64,000 nt of DNA, taken from the NCBI RefSeq assembly GCF_914767665.1, contig NC_059505.1:23805506-23869505 (forward strand), given 5' to 3'. The translations under genes and the position numbers were made by a program. This DNA comes from Harmonia axyridis (taxonomy: Eukaryota; Arthropoda; Insecta; Coleoptera; Coccinellidae). Under the pieces are notes generated by a model. That model did no database searches and was not told the DNA's origin. It saw only the letters and a program-made list of their open reading frames with translations. This document shows, piece after piece, positions 47,426-57,719 of the stretch (its first letter is position 1; each line of letters opens with the position of its first letter).

Positions 47426-48388
47426 GACCTATGAATAAGTGTGCGAAATTTTCAATGAGCGTTATCAAGACAGAAATCCCATAAGTAAAACTACTGTTTG
47501 TCGGGTAGTTAAACATTTACCATTGGAAATGTTAAAAACTCTCCAAAATCTGGTAGACCTTCAATATGACATGTAGCGATAAGGACCTCGATATTTAACT
47601 TTCCATAGAAGAGAATCCGGAACAATCTACACGAAAACTGGTCGATGAATTCCATGTGAGTAAGCAGAAAAACTGAGTGAAGTAATACAGGAAAGATGCA
47701 ATGAGGATGATACCTTTTTATCAAGAATTATTTTAACGAATGAAGCTACGTTTTACTTGAATGGGTCTGTCCATCGACATAATTGTCGCTTCTTATCCAC
47801 ATTTGGACAAATCCTCATTCACACCCAACATCCCGAAAAATTAAATGTAATTGGGCACAATTGATCATCATATTATTGGACTTTTTTTTATTAACATTAA
47901 CATTATAGAAGGAAAATTGACTAGTGACTCTTATCTAGAGTTACTGAGGAATAAAATATTACCTGCAGTCATTGATGTCTTTCCATGTGTGAATGATGGA
48001 CAAGTAGCTGACAATATTTGGTTCCAAAAAGATGGTGCGCCTCCGCATTATGGAAATGAAGTGAGGCGGTATCTTGATGGCACATTTCGTGAGAAATGGA
48101 TTGGTAGGAGAGGATCATTCGAATTTCCACCCCGATCTCCAGATTTGAACCTTCTCTACTTTTTTCTGAGGAGCCATTTGAAGAGTGATGTTTACTAAAA
48201 TCGGCCAGATAATTTGGAAGACCTGAGACTTTAAAATTCAGAGAGAAGTCGGAAGAATTATGGACCTATGCCTCAACAAGAATACATACCGATTTTTTTG
48301 ACAAGTGTGTTGCTTTGGTTCGAACATGATATCACCTTCTTTCTCCAATAAATGATTGAAGCGGAAATTTTATTCTTTTAAATATTTT
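47426..48388 (+). pseudogene. Tc1/mariner-type transposase, N-truncated, plus 3' end
   Basis: Joined directly to the CKAP2-like sequence. First NERYQDRNPISKTTVCRVV and NVKNSPKSGRPS (HTH and linker, frame-broken, 47445-47565), then NEATFYLNGSVHRHNCRF (first-Asp area, altered to NEA; 47738-47790). Next comes an open frame 47851-48198 with HHIIGLFFININIIEGKL, YLELLRNKILPAV, IWFQKDGAPPHYGNEVRRYL and PPRSPDLNLLYFFL. The last two carry Asp residues separated by 36 amino acids, the second and third of a DDD/DDE triad. The type is the Tc1/mariner relative with WFQQDGAPxHY and WPPRSPDLTPLDFFLWG, distinct from the irritans mariner at 23139. A 3' region with AATAAA and GAAGCGGAAATTTTATT ends near 48388. 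The N-terminal ~100 residues are missing at the CKAP2 junction. Confidence 0.85.
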
Positions 48389-49277
48389 TCTTTATTCAGA
48401 TAAGCCTTAACTAAACTGTCAGTATTTTTTCCAATTTACAGGAAAAATCAAGCATTAAAGAGATATTTTTAAAAATGCTTTTTTTTATTTTTTATCTTCA
48501 CACAAGATGTGAATCGGTGGATAAATAAGGTTATCACATATAGTAAATCCATGTTCTTACATGGATTTTATGGACTAAAAGGAAATCACCATTCAAGCAT
48601 AGGGTATTCATTATTTTTACGCTTAATAAATTCATTATTTTCAAGCTAAATGAATAATGAATAAAGTCAACTGGTACCCAAGAACTTGGGTGTAGTCTGT
48701 TATTCTGTCGATTGACAGCTAAATTCAAATTGTCAATGGAATCGGTCTTCATTTTGAACCCTGGTTCGTTCATACACTGTTGAAAACGATACAACTGAAG
48801 ACATATAGTTTGTGACAACATGGTCCTCTTAATAGTTAACATGAAAATCCCAAAAGATATTCAACATAACACAAAATAATAATAAATTTCAATATAGTCA
48901 AATTTAGTGTCACGGAAATTTCATATACAGCTCGAAATTATTAATTAATGTATTTCCACAAGCAGTTTCAAGTCAGACGGATCAATTGTCAATGAAATAT
49001 TAGGTTTTTTCGATATTCCGTCTGAATTTTCTGAGAACCTAAGAATGATTAATTTTTCACCAAGCTTGAAAATGTATTCTGAATCTGCACGCAAAATCTC
49101 AAATCAATTATATCTGTTTTAACTGAAACATGGAGTTTTTCATCGTTGTTTTTCTATTTTTTCTCCGTTCGGGTAACGCCATCATCACGAAACTTCGCCA
49201 AATGTCATTAGACTTCATTGATTTTAGTTGTACATTTTTAGAATCGGCTTCTTGATATTTTGATACACCAAACTCAC
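48389..49277. other. No gene; small ATTCATTATT palindrome at 48580-48665
   Basis: TATTCATTATTTTTACGCTT and AAGCTAAATGAATAATGAAT face each other around TTCATTATTTTC. Otherwise AT-rich. This would be intron if the exon at 49278 is real. Confidence 0.4.
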
Positions 49278-49408
49278 CTCATCTTTTATATCATTAGAAC
49301 TTGGCGGAACGTGAGTTTGCTGTATAGATGGCGCTGTCGGACCTAGCATGTCACTGTTATCCTCTTCTACACTGCCCTCTGCCATGTCAGTCTCGCATCC
49401 TGATTCGT
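49278..49408 (-). CDS. Internal coding exon of an unidentified host gene
   Basis: On the minus strand a 131-bp exon lies between a clean acceptor (ATTATTTTTTTCAG, 49409-49422) and a consensus donor (GATGAG|GTGAGT, donor at 49272-49277). It enters with two bases of a split codon and leaves after a whole codon (phase 1 in, phase 0 out) and is open throughout. The 43-residue piece begins ESGCETDMAEGSVEEDNSD, then LGPTAPSIQQTHVPPSSND and ends DIKDE: acidic, Ser/Pro-rich, low in hydrophobic residues, so probably a disordered linker of a nuclear or signalling protein. GC content and third-base choice differ from the flanks. I do not recognise the gene. No partner exon was found in the window, so the introns are long. 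Confidence 0.65.
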
Positions 49409-50095
49409 CTGAAAAAAATAATATCATCAATGGAATTCAGAATAATTGCTATTGATCTAAATTTTTGATGAACTTCAGATATTGAATCATTTAAGTAAAC
49501 TAACTTAGTTCTAAAATAAATCACGCAGTATTCATGATTTGCAGTCACTCAGCAGGTCGAAAGAGTTGTGGACAAGTTTTAATTAAAAACTTAATTCTCA
49601 ATAAAAGTTTATTATTTCAGATAGAGTGATAACCCAAAATTCGATAAAGTATACTTCTTCAGTGATCCGCTTTTCTATAGGATAAATATCAAGAAGCATC
49701 ATTTGGCCACAAGGTCTAATTTTAAACCGAAAATGGTTCCAAACGATGACGTTCAACTCACTGATAACAAAAAAGGCCTCGTTAAAACGTACATTCGTAA
49801 ATATCTTGATTGAAAATATTGATTGATTGAAAGGGATTACCACCACGTGGTTTTCCGTGTATCAGTCAAACTTTGGTAAGAATAATCTATTTGGTTCAAT
49901 GAGAAAGTAAATTTACAGCTCGATTCTCTCAGTACTTATTGTGTTGTTGGCATCATTTTCTCTGATGCTGAGCAGCACTACGTTTTGTTTTATTAGTGAA
50001 TTTGTTAAGTTTGACTTTTAATTTGCAAAATGTGTTGATCGTAAGCGTGAAATATTGTGTCAGGAATAACGAACCATATTATCCTTCAAGGAATG
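49409..50095. other. No gene; shared flank at 50041-50095
   Basis: AT-rich. The last 55 bp (GTAAGCGTGAAATATTGTGT, CAGGAATAACGAACCATAT, CCTTCAAGGAATG) match, inverted, the right flank of fold-back A at 32125-32176. Confidence 0.5.
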
Positions 50096-50882
50096 TATAC
50101 ACTGTGTCCGTAAAGTATGGAACAAATTCGTTTTTAGCTAAGCAGACCTTTTTAAGAAATAATCCTGAAACACATCGATTTTCTATTTTCATTTACCCTA
50201 TTTTAAAAACATAATCTAATATACAGGGTGAATAACTTTCGAGTAATGACGTCACCGTCATTTTTTTAATTGGACCCCCCCATTTTGTCGCAATTTAACG
50301 ATTACTCTAGCTGAGCTGATTCAAAAAATGTATCACATGTTGATTCCAATCGGTACAGGGTGGACAAAAATACAATATGATAATAATGATAGATAATATT
50401 ATTGATCGAATACATGACTTCATAATGTTCGAACTGCAGCCCTTGCTGAATTCGGCAGTAACCCAAACGGTATACAAATAATGACAATCCACAAAAAACT
50501 AGACGGCTATGTTTTTTTTTATTCATAAGAAATAATTTCTTTCATATTCTGTCCGCTAGACCACAAGTACCAAACATGTTTGGAAACAGCTCAATTTCAT
50601 TAATCTAAAAATGTAACAAACTACAGGGTGTTACATTCAAACCAATTGCCGGTAGACAATAAGTACTTTCGATAATATTGTTAATTTAACTAATGAAGAA
50701 TGTTACGTGTTACTTTATGAGCCCACACAGAACTATTGTATTTTTGTCCACCCTGTATAGTAGATTATTATTTCAAAATACGGGCAATTAAAATCAAAAA
50801 TCGACGTGTTTCAGGATTATTTCTTAAAATGGTCAGTTTAGCTAAAAATGAATTTGTTCCATACTTCACGGACCCAGTGTAT
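50096..50882. mobile_element. Fold-back element B, second copy of the 31205 family
   Basis: Ends TATACACTGTGTCCGTAAAG (left) and, reversed, ATACACTGGGTCCGTGAAG (right). The interior follows copy A: AGGGTGAATAACTTTCGAGT, GACGTCACCGT, ATTACTCTAGCTGAGCTGAT, GTACAGGGTGGACAAAAATA, CGCTAGACCACAAG-like sequence and ACAGGGTGTTACATTC. A segment near 50380-50470 (GATAATAATGATAGATAATA, CGAACTGCAGCCCTTGCTG) is unlike copy A, and part of the right arm between the TCGGAAAATTGAGA and TTACGGTGACG blocks is deleted. Non-coding. Confidence 0.9.
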
Positions 50883-51011
50883 GTTTTATTGTCTATTATT
50901 GCTATATTTGAAATTTAAATTTCGTCCCAAAACACTCCCACAACTTTCACTAATGTTAGGTACTCAACATGTTACTAAAAGGTAGAATAAAATAAATTCG
51001 AAACTGATTGA

Positions 51012-51080
51012 TTGCGTTCAGCAGAAAATTCATAGAATATTGACAACTATTCCACAACTGTTGAGTCTGCTGAACGCGCA
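51012..51080. repeat. Hairpin TGCGTTCAGCAG / CTGCTGAACGCGCA
   Basis: The two arms pair except for one extra base and enclose about 43 nt, within which CAACTATTCCACAACTGTTG makes a small inner pair. Possible edge of a decayed element. Confidence 0.65.
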
Positions 51081-51114
51081 CAATGTTCTATTCTTCCAAG
51101 TATTAGAGGTAATA

Positions 51115-51300
51115 ATGTTACAAAATATGAGTATTTACAGAAAAGGAAACGTAGTACTACTACTGTAGTTACATTATGATGAACTCCGTCGTCGAATGGG
51201 ACTCAAAGAAAATATAAAGGACAACCTCAGCTCAGAAACACTAATTGAAGCAACAATAAAATTTCTGAAAGAATGGCAATTGTTCAATAATATATGATGT
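51115..51300 (+). pseudogene. LINE C-terminal tail remnant
   Basis: The plus strand reads DELRRRMGLKENIKDNLSSE, then ATIKFLKEWQLFNNI and a stop. This resembles the very C-terminal tail of LINEs that have RNase H (LRRRxGLxxNIxxNL...FLKExxLF). Only about 45 residues remain. Clade uncertain. Confidence 0.45.
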
Positions 51301-51424
51301 AAATTATTGTTGAAGGAAATAATGTGAAAACCCCATAAATATCGATGATTTGTTTGTGATTTCGTTTTGAATTGAGCAGTTACGTGGTGGGGTGATCTCT
51401 TAATAATCAAAATTCGGTTACATA

Positions 51425-51660
51425 AATATGGCATTTTTACGATCTCTTTTCGTAATTTCTTCAACCGAATAATAGTTCTTAGAGAGTAGCAACCCCTTAA
51501 AGCTTTCGTTTTAAAAGCATTTTTGTTCAATATCTTTATTTCTTCCGACGAGATATTATACAATTTTTGTCCCAAAAGTCTAAGTACGTTCTGTTGGGTT
51601 CTCTTCTTTCCGTAATACGCTTCAGGTAGGTTTTTCCTATTTTAAGTATTTGAATACTGG
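51425..51660 (-). pseudogene. Non-LTR element ORF2 C-terminus remnant
   Basis: The minus strand reads NRKNLPEAYYGKK, then LGQKLYNISSEEIKILNKN, AFKTK and, after a frameshift, LLLSKNYYSVEEI. This matches the end of beetle-type non-LTR ORF2 proteins (xGxKLYNxLPxEIK, FKxxLxxLL, xxYYSVEE). It lies tail-to-tail with the plus-strand LINE remnant at 51115. Confidence 0.5.
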
Positions 51661-51749
51661 CTTTGTCATGTTAAGTGGTAATAAAGATACCTTTTTGTGG
51701 AAGTGAATTACAAATTGCATAATGATTACTAACACAACAGTAAGATCAC

Positions 51750-52530
51750 GATATACAGGGTGTTCCAAATTAAGTCGGCACCATTACCAACTCTGTTATT
51801 ATTGATGCTACGATGTGGGTTAAATGGGGGAAAACTGGTAGCATTTTTAGTGGCCTTCTCGACGCCGAAAACAAACAAAAATTGACAGTCGCGTTGTCAT
51901 TATATTTCATAAATTGATATTTTTTTCAAAGGAACACCCTATATTTTTTCATGCATTTCGATTCGTAATAACATTCTCAACAACAAAGCTTATTTGACTT
52001 TTATCGTAAAGGTGAAAATAAGACAGTTGTATTAATAGGAAAAATTTATAAAAAACGGATTTGATAAAGCGCCATAAAATATCGAGTAAATGTTCAAAAA
52101 CACCGCCTTATTCTTGAACACATATTTGGGCCCTTCTATTGATTCACAAAATGAATGCGGCTAGCGAAATGCCTTTAAGATGGAAATTATTGTTTTTTAT
52201 ATTAATACCAAATAGCTTAGTGGTGTCAATTGCGTGGTGCGACATGATGATCACGGGTTTCACGAGTTCACATCCCAGCGCAATTTTTCTTTTTACTGTC
52301 TTATTTTGATATTAGTTACGAAATATTGTCATTCGTATAAGTACAAAAAATGGGTGTTTGGACAATCATGAGGTGTTATTCGCCGAAACAAATAAATTTT
52401 TGTACTTGTCAAAGAAATAAATATTTCAAAATAAGTCGCTCATTTTCCACTTAAGTAAGAAAGGTGATATGAGCTTTGTTGTTGAAAATGTTATAATGAA
52501 TCAAAATGCATGAAAATCATATGTTGCACG
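51750..52530. mobile_element. TACAGGGTGTTCC fragment plus fold-back with ~75-bp arms
   Basis: At 51752 TATACAGGGTGTTCCAAATT opens an element whose other end is not found. From 51940 TTTTTCATGCATTTCGATTC and TAATAACATTCTCAACAACA-AAGCTTAT are mirrored at 52455-52520 (reverse: TTTTCATGCATTTTGATTC, AACATTTTCAACAACAAAGC). The ~430-bp centre includes the tRNA-like segment at 52207. No coding sequence. Confidence 0.65.
52205..52283 (+). other. tRNA-like (SINE-head-like) segment
   Basis: TAGCTTAGTGG fits the internal A box of RNA polymerase III promoters (TRGYNNARNGG), and GAGTTCACATCCC about 50 nt later resembles the B box (GGTTCRANNCC) with changes. A proper cloverleaf cannot be drawn (T stem fails), so this is not a working tRNA gene. 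It may be a decayed tRNA-derived SINE or tRNA pseudogene inside the fold-back. Confidence 0.35.
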
Positions 52531-54030
52531 AATAATAAGTGTGATTCTAAAACTTAAATTATAGATGAGGCGTAGAAACTAATTTTGGTATATTATTTCA
52601 ATATCCCTTGAAATTTTCACAGTATACATTTCGGAATGTATATTGTCCGAAACTCAACAAAATTAAATCTGTCCGTCCACCATCCAGAGTATTCTTCAGA
52701 AACTATAAAAGATATTGGCCTGCAACTGAAATTGATTGAAAATACTCAGGTGGTGTACCGCATTGATTTTCCTAGCTCGAGAACATGTTTCATGGAAAAA
52801 TATTGAATATTTCAATTTCCGAAAAATTAGAATCACAAAATCATGGAAATATGTACATATATTAGACTGATGTGATTATTCTATATACACATATAGTACT
52901 TCTTACCAAAAGTCCTAGCACTTTTAGTTCCGGAGATATGAATTTTTGATATTTTATTCGGATTTCGGAATTGACGACTCCTAGTTGAAATCCCGCCGGT
53001 GGCTCTGAAAAAATTTTATATTTACAATTTATATATTTATGTCACGTGCCGAGATAGTTTGCGTTGCAAGGGGAAACAACCGAAAAATTTACAGTGTTTT
53101 TGTACCCTATTTCAGTTTATTGATAAATTCATGAATGCAATTTAAAAAGTATTATGATAAGGCTTTTCATATTCTGGGAAGAATAAATATTTTTAAGAAC
53201 AATTCACAAGCTACAAACAGACTCGTACCGCCTCCTTTTGAACCTAATCGTCTAACACCCGGTAGCACAAAAAACTAACATCCAGTAAATGTAATTGTAA
53301 AGTGCAATTATTAAATTCGTAAAAGCACGTCCTGTTTTTATGAGTTAGTCAATAAATCATTAAGAACGTGTTTTATTAATATGCATTGGTGGGTGGGGTC
53401 ATGCTAATGCAATTAAGAACAGAGACGGCCAGGTTGTCCTGGGTGAGTGACCGTCCTATATAGCAGAGCGATAATGAAGCGAAGAAGACGGCATTGAGAA
53501 TGCTAATGGGAGAAGTCTTGGAAGTAATCAGTCAGGGAACGAGAACAGCAGCCCTTTGTGTGGGTAGTCATTGAAATAATATGTTATCAAGAATGGATGT
53601 CTCTATAACGCTCACTATATTCCCAAAAATTTCAAAACATTTACAGTAAAAACTGAATATTCTTGATTTATGTATTGATCATTTCTGTACATGGGGGAAA
53701 TAATGTGATATGCTTATATGTTTCATAACAAAAATGATACCCAAATTTCAGGTAAGTCTTGTTCTCGAAAGAAAAAACATACTATTTGATATCTTCAGGA
53801 AGGACGAAGGGTGATCTGAGGTGAGAACTGATCTTGAATATATTGTTCATTAGATAATTGAAAAAAAATAACTCACAGAACCAATTGAGTGCTATATATA
53901 GGTAGGTATTTATGTGGTCTCCAAGAGCGCAATGATGATATAAATGAATGTGCGCTCATAAGCTCCATATAACACGTCAGTGCTTTCTACATTTTTTTCT
54001 AGTATCCTGCTTGATCTTTTTATGATGAAA
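52531..54030. other. No gene; possible regulatory patch 53290-53580
   Basis: The patch holds TATTAATATGCATTGGTGGG, TCATGCTAATGCAATTAAGA (octamer-like ATGCTAAT next to CAATTA) and GC-richer unique sequence (GACGGCCAGGTTGTCCTGGG). It resembles the other candidate regulatory islands. The rest is AT-rich. Confidence 0.35.
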
Positions 54031-54425
54031 TTTGGCATGATGCTCAAAAGTGTTAGGTATTTCATATTTTCTATCATAATCTCAACTACTTAGGTCGTAT
54101 TCATTGTAACCGATTTTTTTTTTTTTTTTGAAATTCTTTTTCTGTTAGCTGTGGTTCAAATGACACCAAATATTGCACGAAATTAAAACTGTTATTTCAT
54201 ATAAACTTTCAAAATCTCAATTAGGTTGTATCTTTGTAACCGAAATATAATCTAATTTTTGTCGAAAATTTTTTTCAGTTAGCTAAGATTTGATGACGAT
54301 ATAAACACGAAATGTTGCACGAAGCTGTTCATATTCAATATATTAACGATTTCTAACCGATTGTATCTGTAGTCACGAAAATATTGGCTATTTTTTTTGT
54401 GTAATATTTTTGAATTATCTATACC
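54031..54425. repeat. Decayed tandem array, ~130-bp units
   Basis: The series ATCTCAA...TAGGTCGTAT...TGTAACCGA, T-run, GTTAGCT, then GATGACA/GATGACG...AAATATTGCACGAA recurs at about 54090-54175, 54215-54320 and 54345-54400 (TAGGTTGTATCTTTGTAACC; CCGATTGTATCTGTAGTCAC). Units differ by perhaps 30-40%, so the array is old. Confidence 0.55.
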
Positions 54426-54722
54426 TAATACTGATGATTCGGTCAACATGAAATTTTGAATAACTCAAAATTGTTGTTCCCTCTATTTTTATGGAATTAT
54501 GGGGTAAGTTTTTTCGTATTCTGTTTGAGCCTTTTAAGGTGATATTATGCTATCAACATATTTACACAACGATATGCATATAACACGACGCTTGAAATTA
54601 TTTTACTATTTAAACATCTATATAATTTTCAATGATTCTGATGATATATGATAAGATTGAAGTTTTGCACGCAGCTTAACATTTTAATTTCTATTATGAT
54701 CGCCAAATTCAGTCTGTCATCT

Positions 54723-54758
54723 TATAAAAGAGAACTCCCCTTGCAATCGGCGCTCTCA
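54723..54758 (+). promoter_or_regulatory. TATA box with initiator-like start site
   Basis: TATAAAAG at 54723-54730 is followed 26 bases later by CTCTCACTC, whose A at 54758 fits an insect initiator (TCAKTY-like). Spacing of about 35 from the first T is slightly long. The ATG of the hydrophobic exon is 69 bases downstream of this start. Confidence 0.45.
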
Positions 54759-54826
54759 CTCCCGGTTAAAGGAAAATATTAGCTTGTATCCGGATATTTT
54801 AAATATCAGAAGATTGTAGCTTGGTC

Positions 54827-54904
54827 ATGTCCAGTTTTCTCTGCCCTCTGGTCCTTATCATCCCGCTGATCTTCATTCTCGCGATCCTGCCTTTCTTTGG
54901 ATCG
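54827..54904 (+). CDS. Candidate first coding exon: N-terminal signal/anchor of a secretory-pathway protein
   Basis: ATG at 54827 starts MSSFLCPLVLIIPLIFILAI then LPFFGS, a 26-residue strongly hydrophobic segment like a signal peptide or N-terminal membrane anchor. Codons favour G or C in the third position (CTC, CTG, GTC, ATC, CCG, GCG), unlike the AT-rich flanks, which argues for a selected coding exon. It ends at GGATCG|GTGCGT, a usable though not ideal donor, phase 0. If read on, the frame enters a transposase scrap and stops at 55004-55006, so splicing at 54904 is more likely. The rest of the gene would lie to the right; no certain second exon was found. Confidence 0.45.
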
Positions 54905-54919
54905 GTGCGTCGCCTCTTA

Positions 54920-55010
54920 AAATTTTATCACCTTCCGAAAATAAGAGAAACATATTTCTGTATTATATACAGTGACGAAACGTGGGTAAACAATGCCATA
55001 CAATAAATAC
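54920..55010 (+). pseudogene. Tc1-type transposase scrap (first-Asp motif)
   Basis: The frame reads LPKIRETYFC and IIYSDETWVNN. I/V-x-Y-x-D-E-T-W-V-N is the first catalytic motif in a group of insect Tc1/IS630-type transposases. Only about 30 residues remain and the frame stops just after. If the preceding exon is real, this lies in its intron. Confidence 0.45.
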
Positions 55011-55139
55011 CTTCAATAACATAATACTCCAAACACTTCAGAGAACATTTTTGAAACAAAAGGCGAACATCAGTAGAGTCTACACAAACTTGAAATTGTC
55101 TATAATAAATCTATCCAGTCCTCCTTCATGACGTGTCCA

Positions 55140-56000
55140 TGTACTGTAGTTTTCGCTCCTTGATGCTAGTCATGAGCTTCTTATTCTTAGCCATTCTTCT
55201 AAGTACCTCCTCAATGGTTACTCTGGGTATGGTCCGTATATCACCTTGGTTACTACGGTTAGTAAATTGGTGGTCCGTATATGTCAAATTCCTCAAAAAC
55301 CGGTGACTATTACTTCAAACTTCGGTGAGTTATGTCACCAGAGCAACCGCACTTTTATTCTGGCTAGGTTCGGTAACCTCCATTTATAACCTCCAAAATT
55401 CTGTCAATGAAAAATTGACCATTGACAATTGTCAAGCGGTCTGTAAATACGAAGCAGGTTACCTGAAACATTGAAACCCACTAGTAACCGCTCTGAAATT
55501 CTCGGCGATATACAGACCATACCCAATGTCTACCCAGGATATACGCAGTATGCGGCGGTACAAGTACATCTCGAATGCGTCGATGCGCTTTTGTAGCGTA
55601 CTGTTGAAGGTCTAACTCTCGCATCCATAGGTGAGGACTGGAAAAATGTAACAGCGTAATATACGCGAACGAAGTTGTTAGCTCAAGTTTCGATCAACAA
55701 AAAGATTCCTCATCGAAGTAAATGACCGTCTAGCTTGTTCGATTCTTGAAAGGATTTTTTTTTTTTTTGGTGACTGGCCTCGTTGACAAGGGCTCCTAGA
55801 TATCTTATATGTGACACTTGCTCCACTATTTCGTTGTTGATTTGGAGGATGACTTACTTCGGCGTCTTGGAGAACACAACTACCTTAGTTTTTTTAATGT
55901 TTATGTGAAGGCCATACTGAATGCTATGCCCAACAATGAGATCCATCAAGCACTGGAGGTGTAGGAGACTGTCATCGGCGAAGACTATGTTGTTAATGTA
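55140..56000 (-). pseudogene. RTE-like reverse transcriptase C-terminal half, split by a MITE
   Basis: On the minus strand from 56000: NNIVFADDSLLHLQCLMDLI (motif C, both Asp present), then YGLHINIKKTKVVVFSKTPK, a stop, INNEIVEQVSHIRYLGALVN, an interrupted passage with ITLLHFSSPHLWM, and KAHRRIRD-like sequence leading to RRILRISWVD at about 55540. After the 55228-55531 insertion the frame resumes with RVTIEEVLRRMAKNKKLMTS and IKERKLQYM. This is the normal order of the RT end in the group with F-x-K-x-R-x-L-R-I-x-W and EEVLRR. Stops and frameshifts show it is dead. Confidence 0.85.
55228..55531. mobile_element. ~300-bp MITE with GGGTATGGTCYGTATATC ends, inserted in the RT
   Basis: GGGTATGGTCCGTATATC on the left and its inverse (GGGTATGGTCTGTATATC) on the right bound a segment of different composition that interrupts the RT reading exactly between ISWVD and VTIEEV. 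Subterminal GGTTACTA blocks also occur near both ends (TTGGTTACTACGG left; GCGGTTACTAGTGG right, inverted), and GGTCCGTATATG recurs at 55272. A clear target-site duplication could not be set. No coding sequence. Confidence 0.75.
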
Positions 56001-57719
56001 TGTTGTTATATACTAAGTTTGATAGTAGTTCATTGATATTATGGAAGTATATTTTGATCCGGTGGTATTTTTATTGAATGATTCTTGAAAAGTTGATCGC
56101 ACAAATCCCATAATTATATAACCCATATAGAGTTCTGTGGTCTTCAGAGGTGAAAGAATGGAAAAGCGCTTAAAATCTTATGAATTCAAGTGAGGGCTTT
56201 CCTATTTTTTCAATTCTTTGAAATATATTTGAGTAGAATATCTATATTCGATTTTTCATTTTTCTGAAAATTTGAAGTAACATTTGAGGTGAGATATTCA
56301 GTTTTGGAGTTATTTCTATAAAAATTTTAACCGATATGATACGACATGCAATGGTATTACATGTCTAAAGAACTATTGGAAAGATTTTTGATTTTCTTCA
56401 CCTACTGATTTATTTTGATGAATATCTGCATTCGCTATGTAATTTGAATCTATTTGGCAATATCTGTCAACAAAGCAAATTTGTCCATCCTCATGGGGGT
56501 TCACATAATAAACACAAGTCGTAATGACTTTATATATCTAAGAAAACGAGTCTCAAACTTTTTTCACTGACTGAATTTAGGCTTGTCCGTTATATTATAG
56601 ATTACACTTCATTTTGATGAACTTTCATATTATGTGAGAAATTTGGATATTTCTAAAGAAGTCGATATGAAATGTGGTGATTTCCTTTGTACGGTTAGTA
56701 GGAACAGCATAGTTTGAACTAAAAATTCAAATCAATTTTAAAATTCAAATCCCGTGCCTTTGCTACATAATTTATCAGAATCTCATGTGAGTATGAATGA
56801 ATATCAACCCGATCAACTTTACTCAAACTCAGATACACAGTTTAACATCATCAAAAAGTCATGTTTTGTGAAAGTTTTCTTTCTAAATTGATTGGAAGAA
56901 TCTTTGATATGCATTTACTAGGTTTGAAGAAAATAGATCCCGAAACTGTCTTCGTCTCAACATCCACAAATATTCATTTCAGTCAATCATTCTGTTTCAA
57001 TGACTCAGGATTTTCCGTGAGAAATAGGATATAAAGAAGTTTTTTCTGAAATTTGTAGAATTATTTTCTCCTCTTGTCATTTAATGAAAAACAAATCAGA
57101 TATACCTTTCGATAAGCAGACTAAGTGTAATGAAACATTTCGAATCCACACCCATGGAATGGGAGCCCGTTAAAATTATGTGTCGACATGTCAATCTGGA
57201 ATGCCGCATATAAGTTTTGATATCGGAACAGCAATAAACGATTACTATTATCATATTCGCATGCAATGGGTGCGTGACTCAGCTCAGTTAGGCGGTTACT
57301 TTCCTCTCTAGCATAATTAAGTGTATTATTCAAATTGTCCAAATATGTAGAACAATATCGGGGCGAGATCTACATGCGTTTCAATAATACGAGAATATCA
57401 ACAAATTTACTGTGAAACGCGAAAACTCGGGTTTTCAGTTTGACTGGTTATAACGGTCTATGTGTGTAATATTTAGGGTTGAAATTGACTCCGAAACTGA
57501 ATTAAATTCATTTATTATTTATTGTGTTCGAAAATACAAAAATGTTAAGATTTCAATTCAATTGTTGTTTTATTATACCTTATTCTCCCTATTTTATGAA
57601 TTATTCATGTATATAATAGAAAAAAATGGTATGAAGCAATTTATTTGAGTATGCCCCATTTCAAAATCTAAGGAATTTAATGTTGAAAATCTAAATTTTG
57701 GCACCAAAATGTTGATTAG
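56001..57719. other. No gene recognised
   Basis: AT-rich, stop-rich. Open frames at 57121-57342 (minus) and 57460-57648 (plus) have no motif. The upstream half of the minus-strand RT was not found here. Confidence 0.45.

Noticed and set aside
49996..50214. Similar small proteins encoded at 49996-50214 (+) and 32010-32207 (-)
   Set aside because: Their similarity comes from the shared fold-back end and flank DNA; they start at non-ATG codons and show no protein-level constraint.
51174..51575. 133-codon minus-strand open frame taken whole as a gene
   Set aside because: Only its first ~25 residues match a non-LTR C-terminus, after which the true frame shifts; the rest lies antisense to a plus-strand LINE tail.
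52205..52283. Functional tRNA gene
   Set aside because: The T stem and acceptor stem cannot be formed; only box-like words remain.
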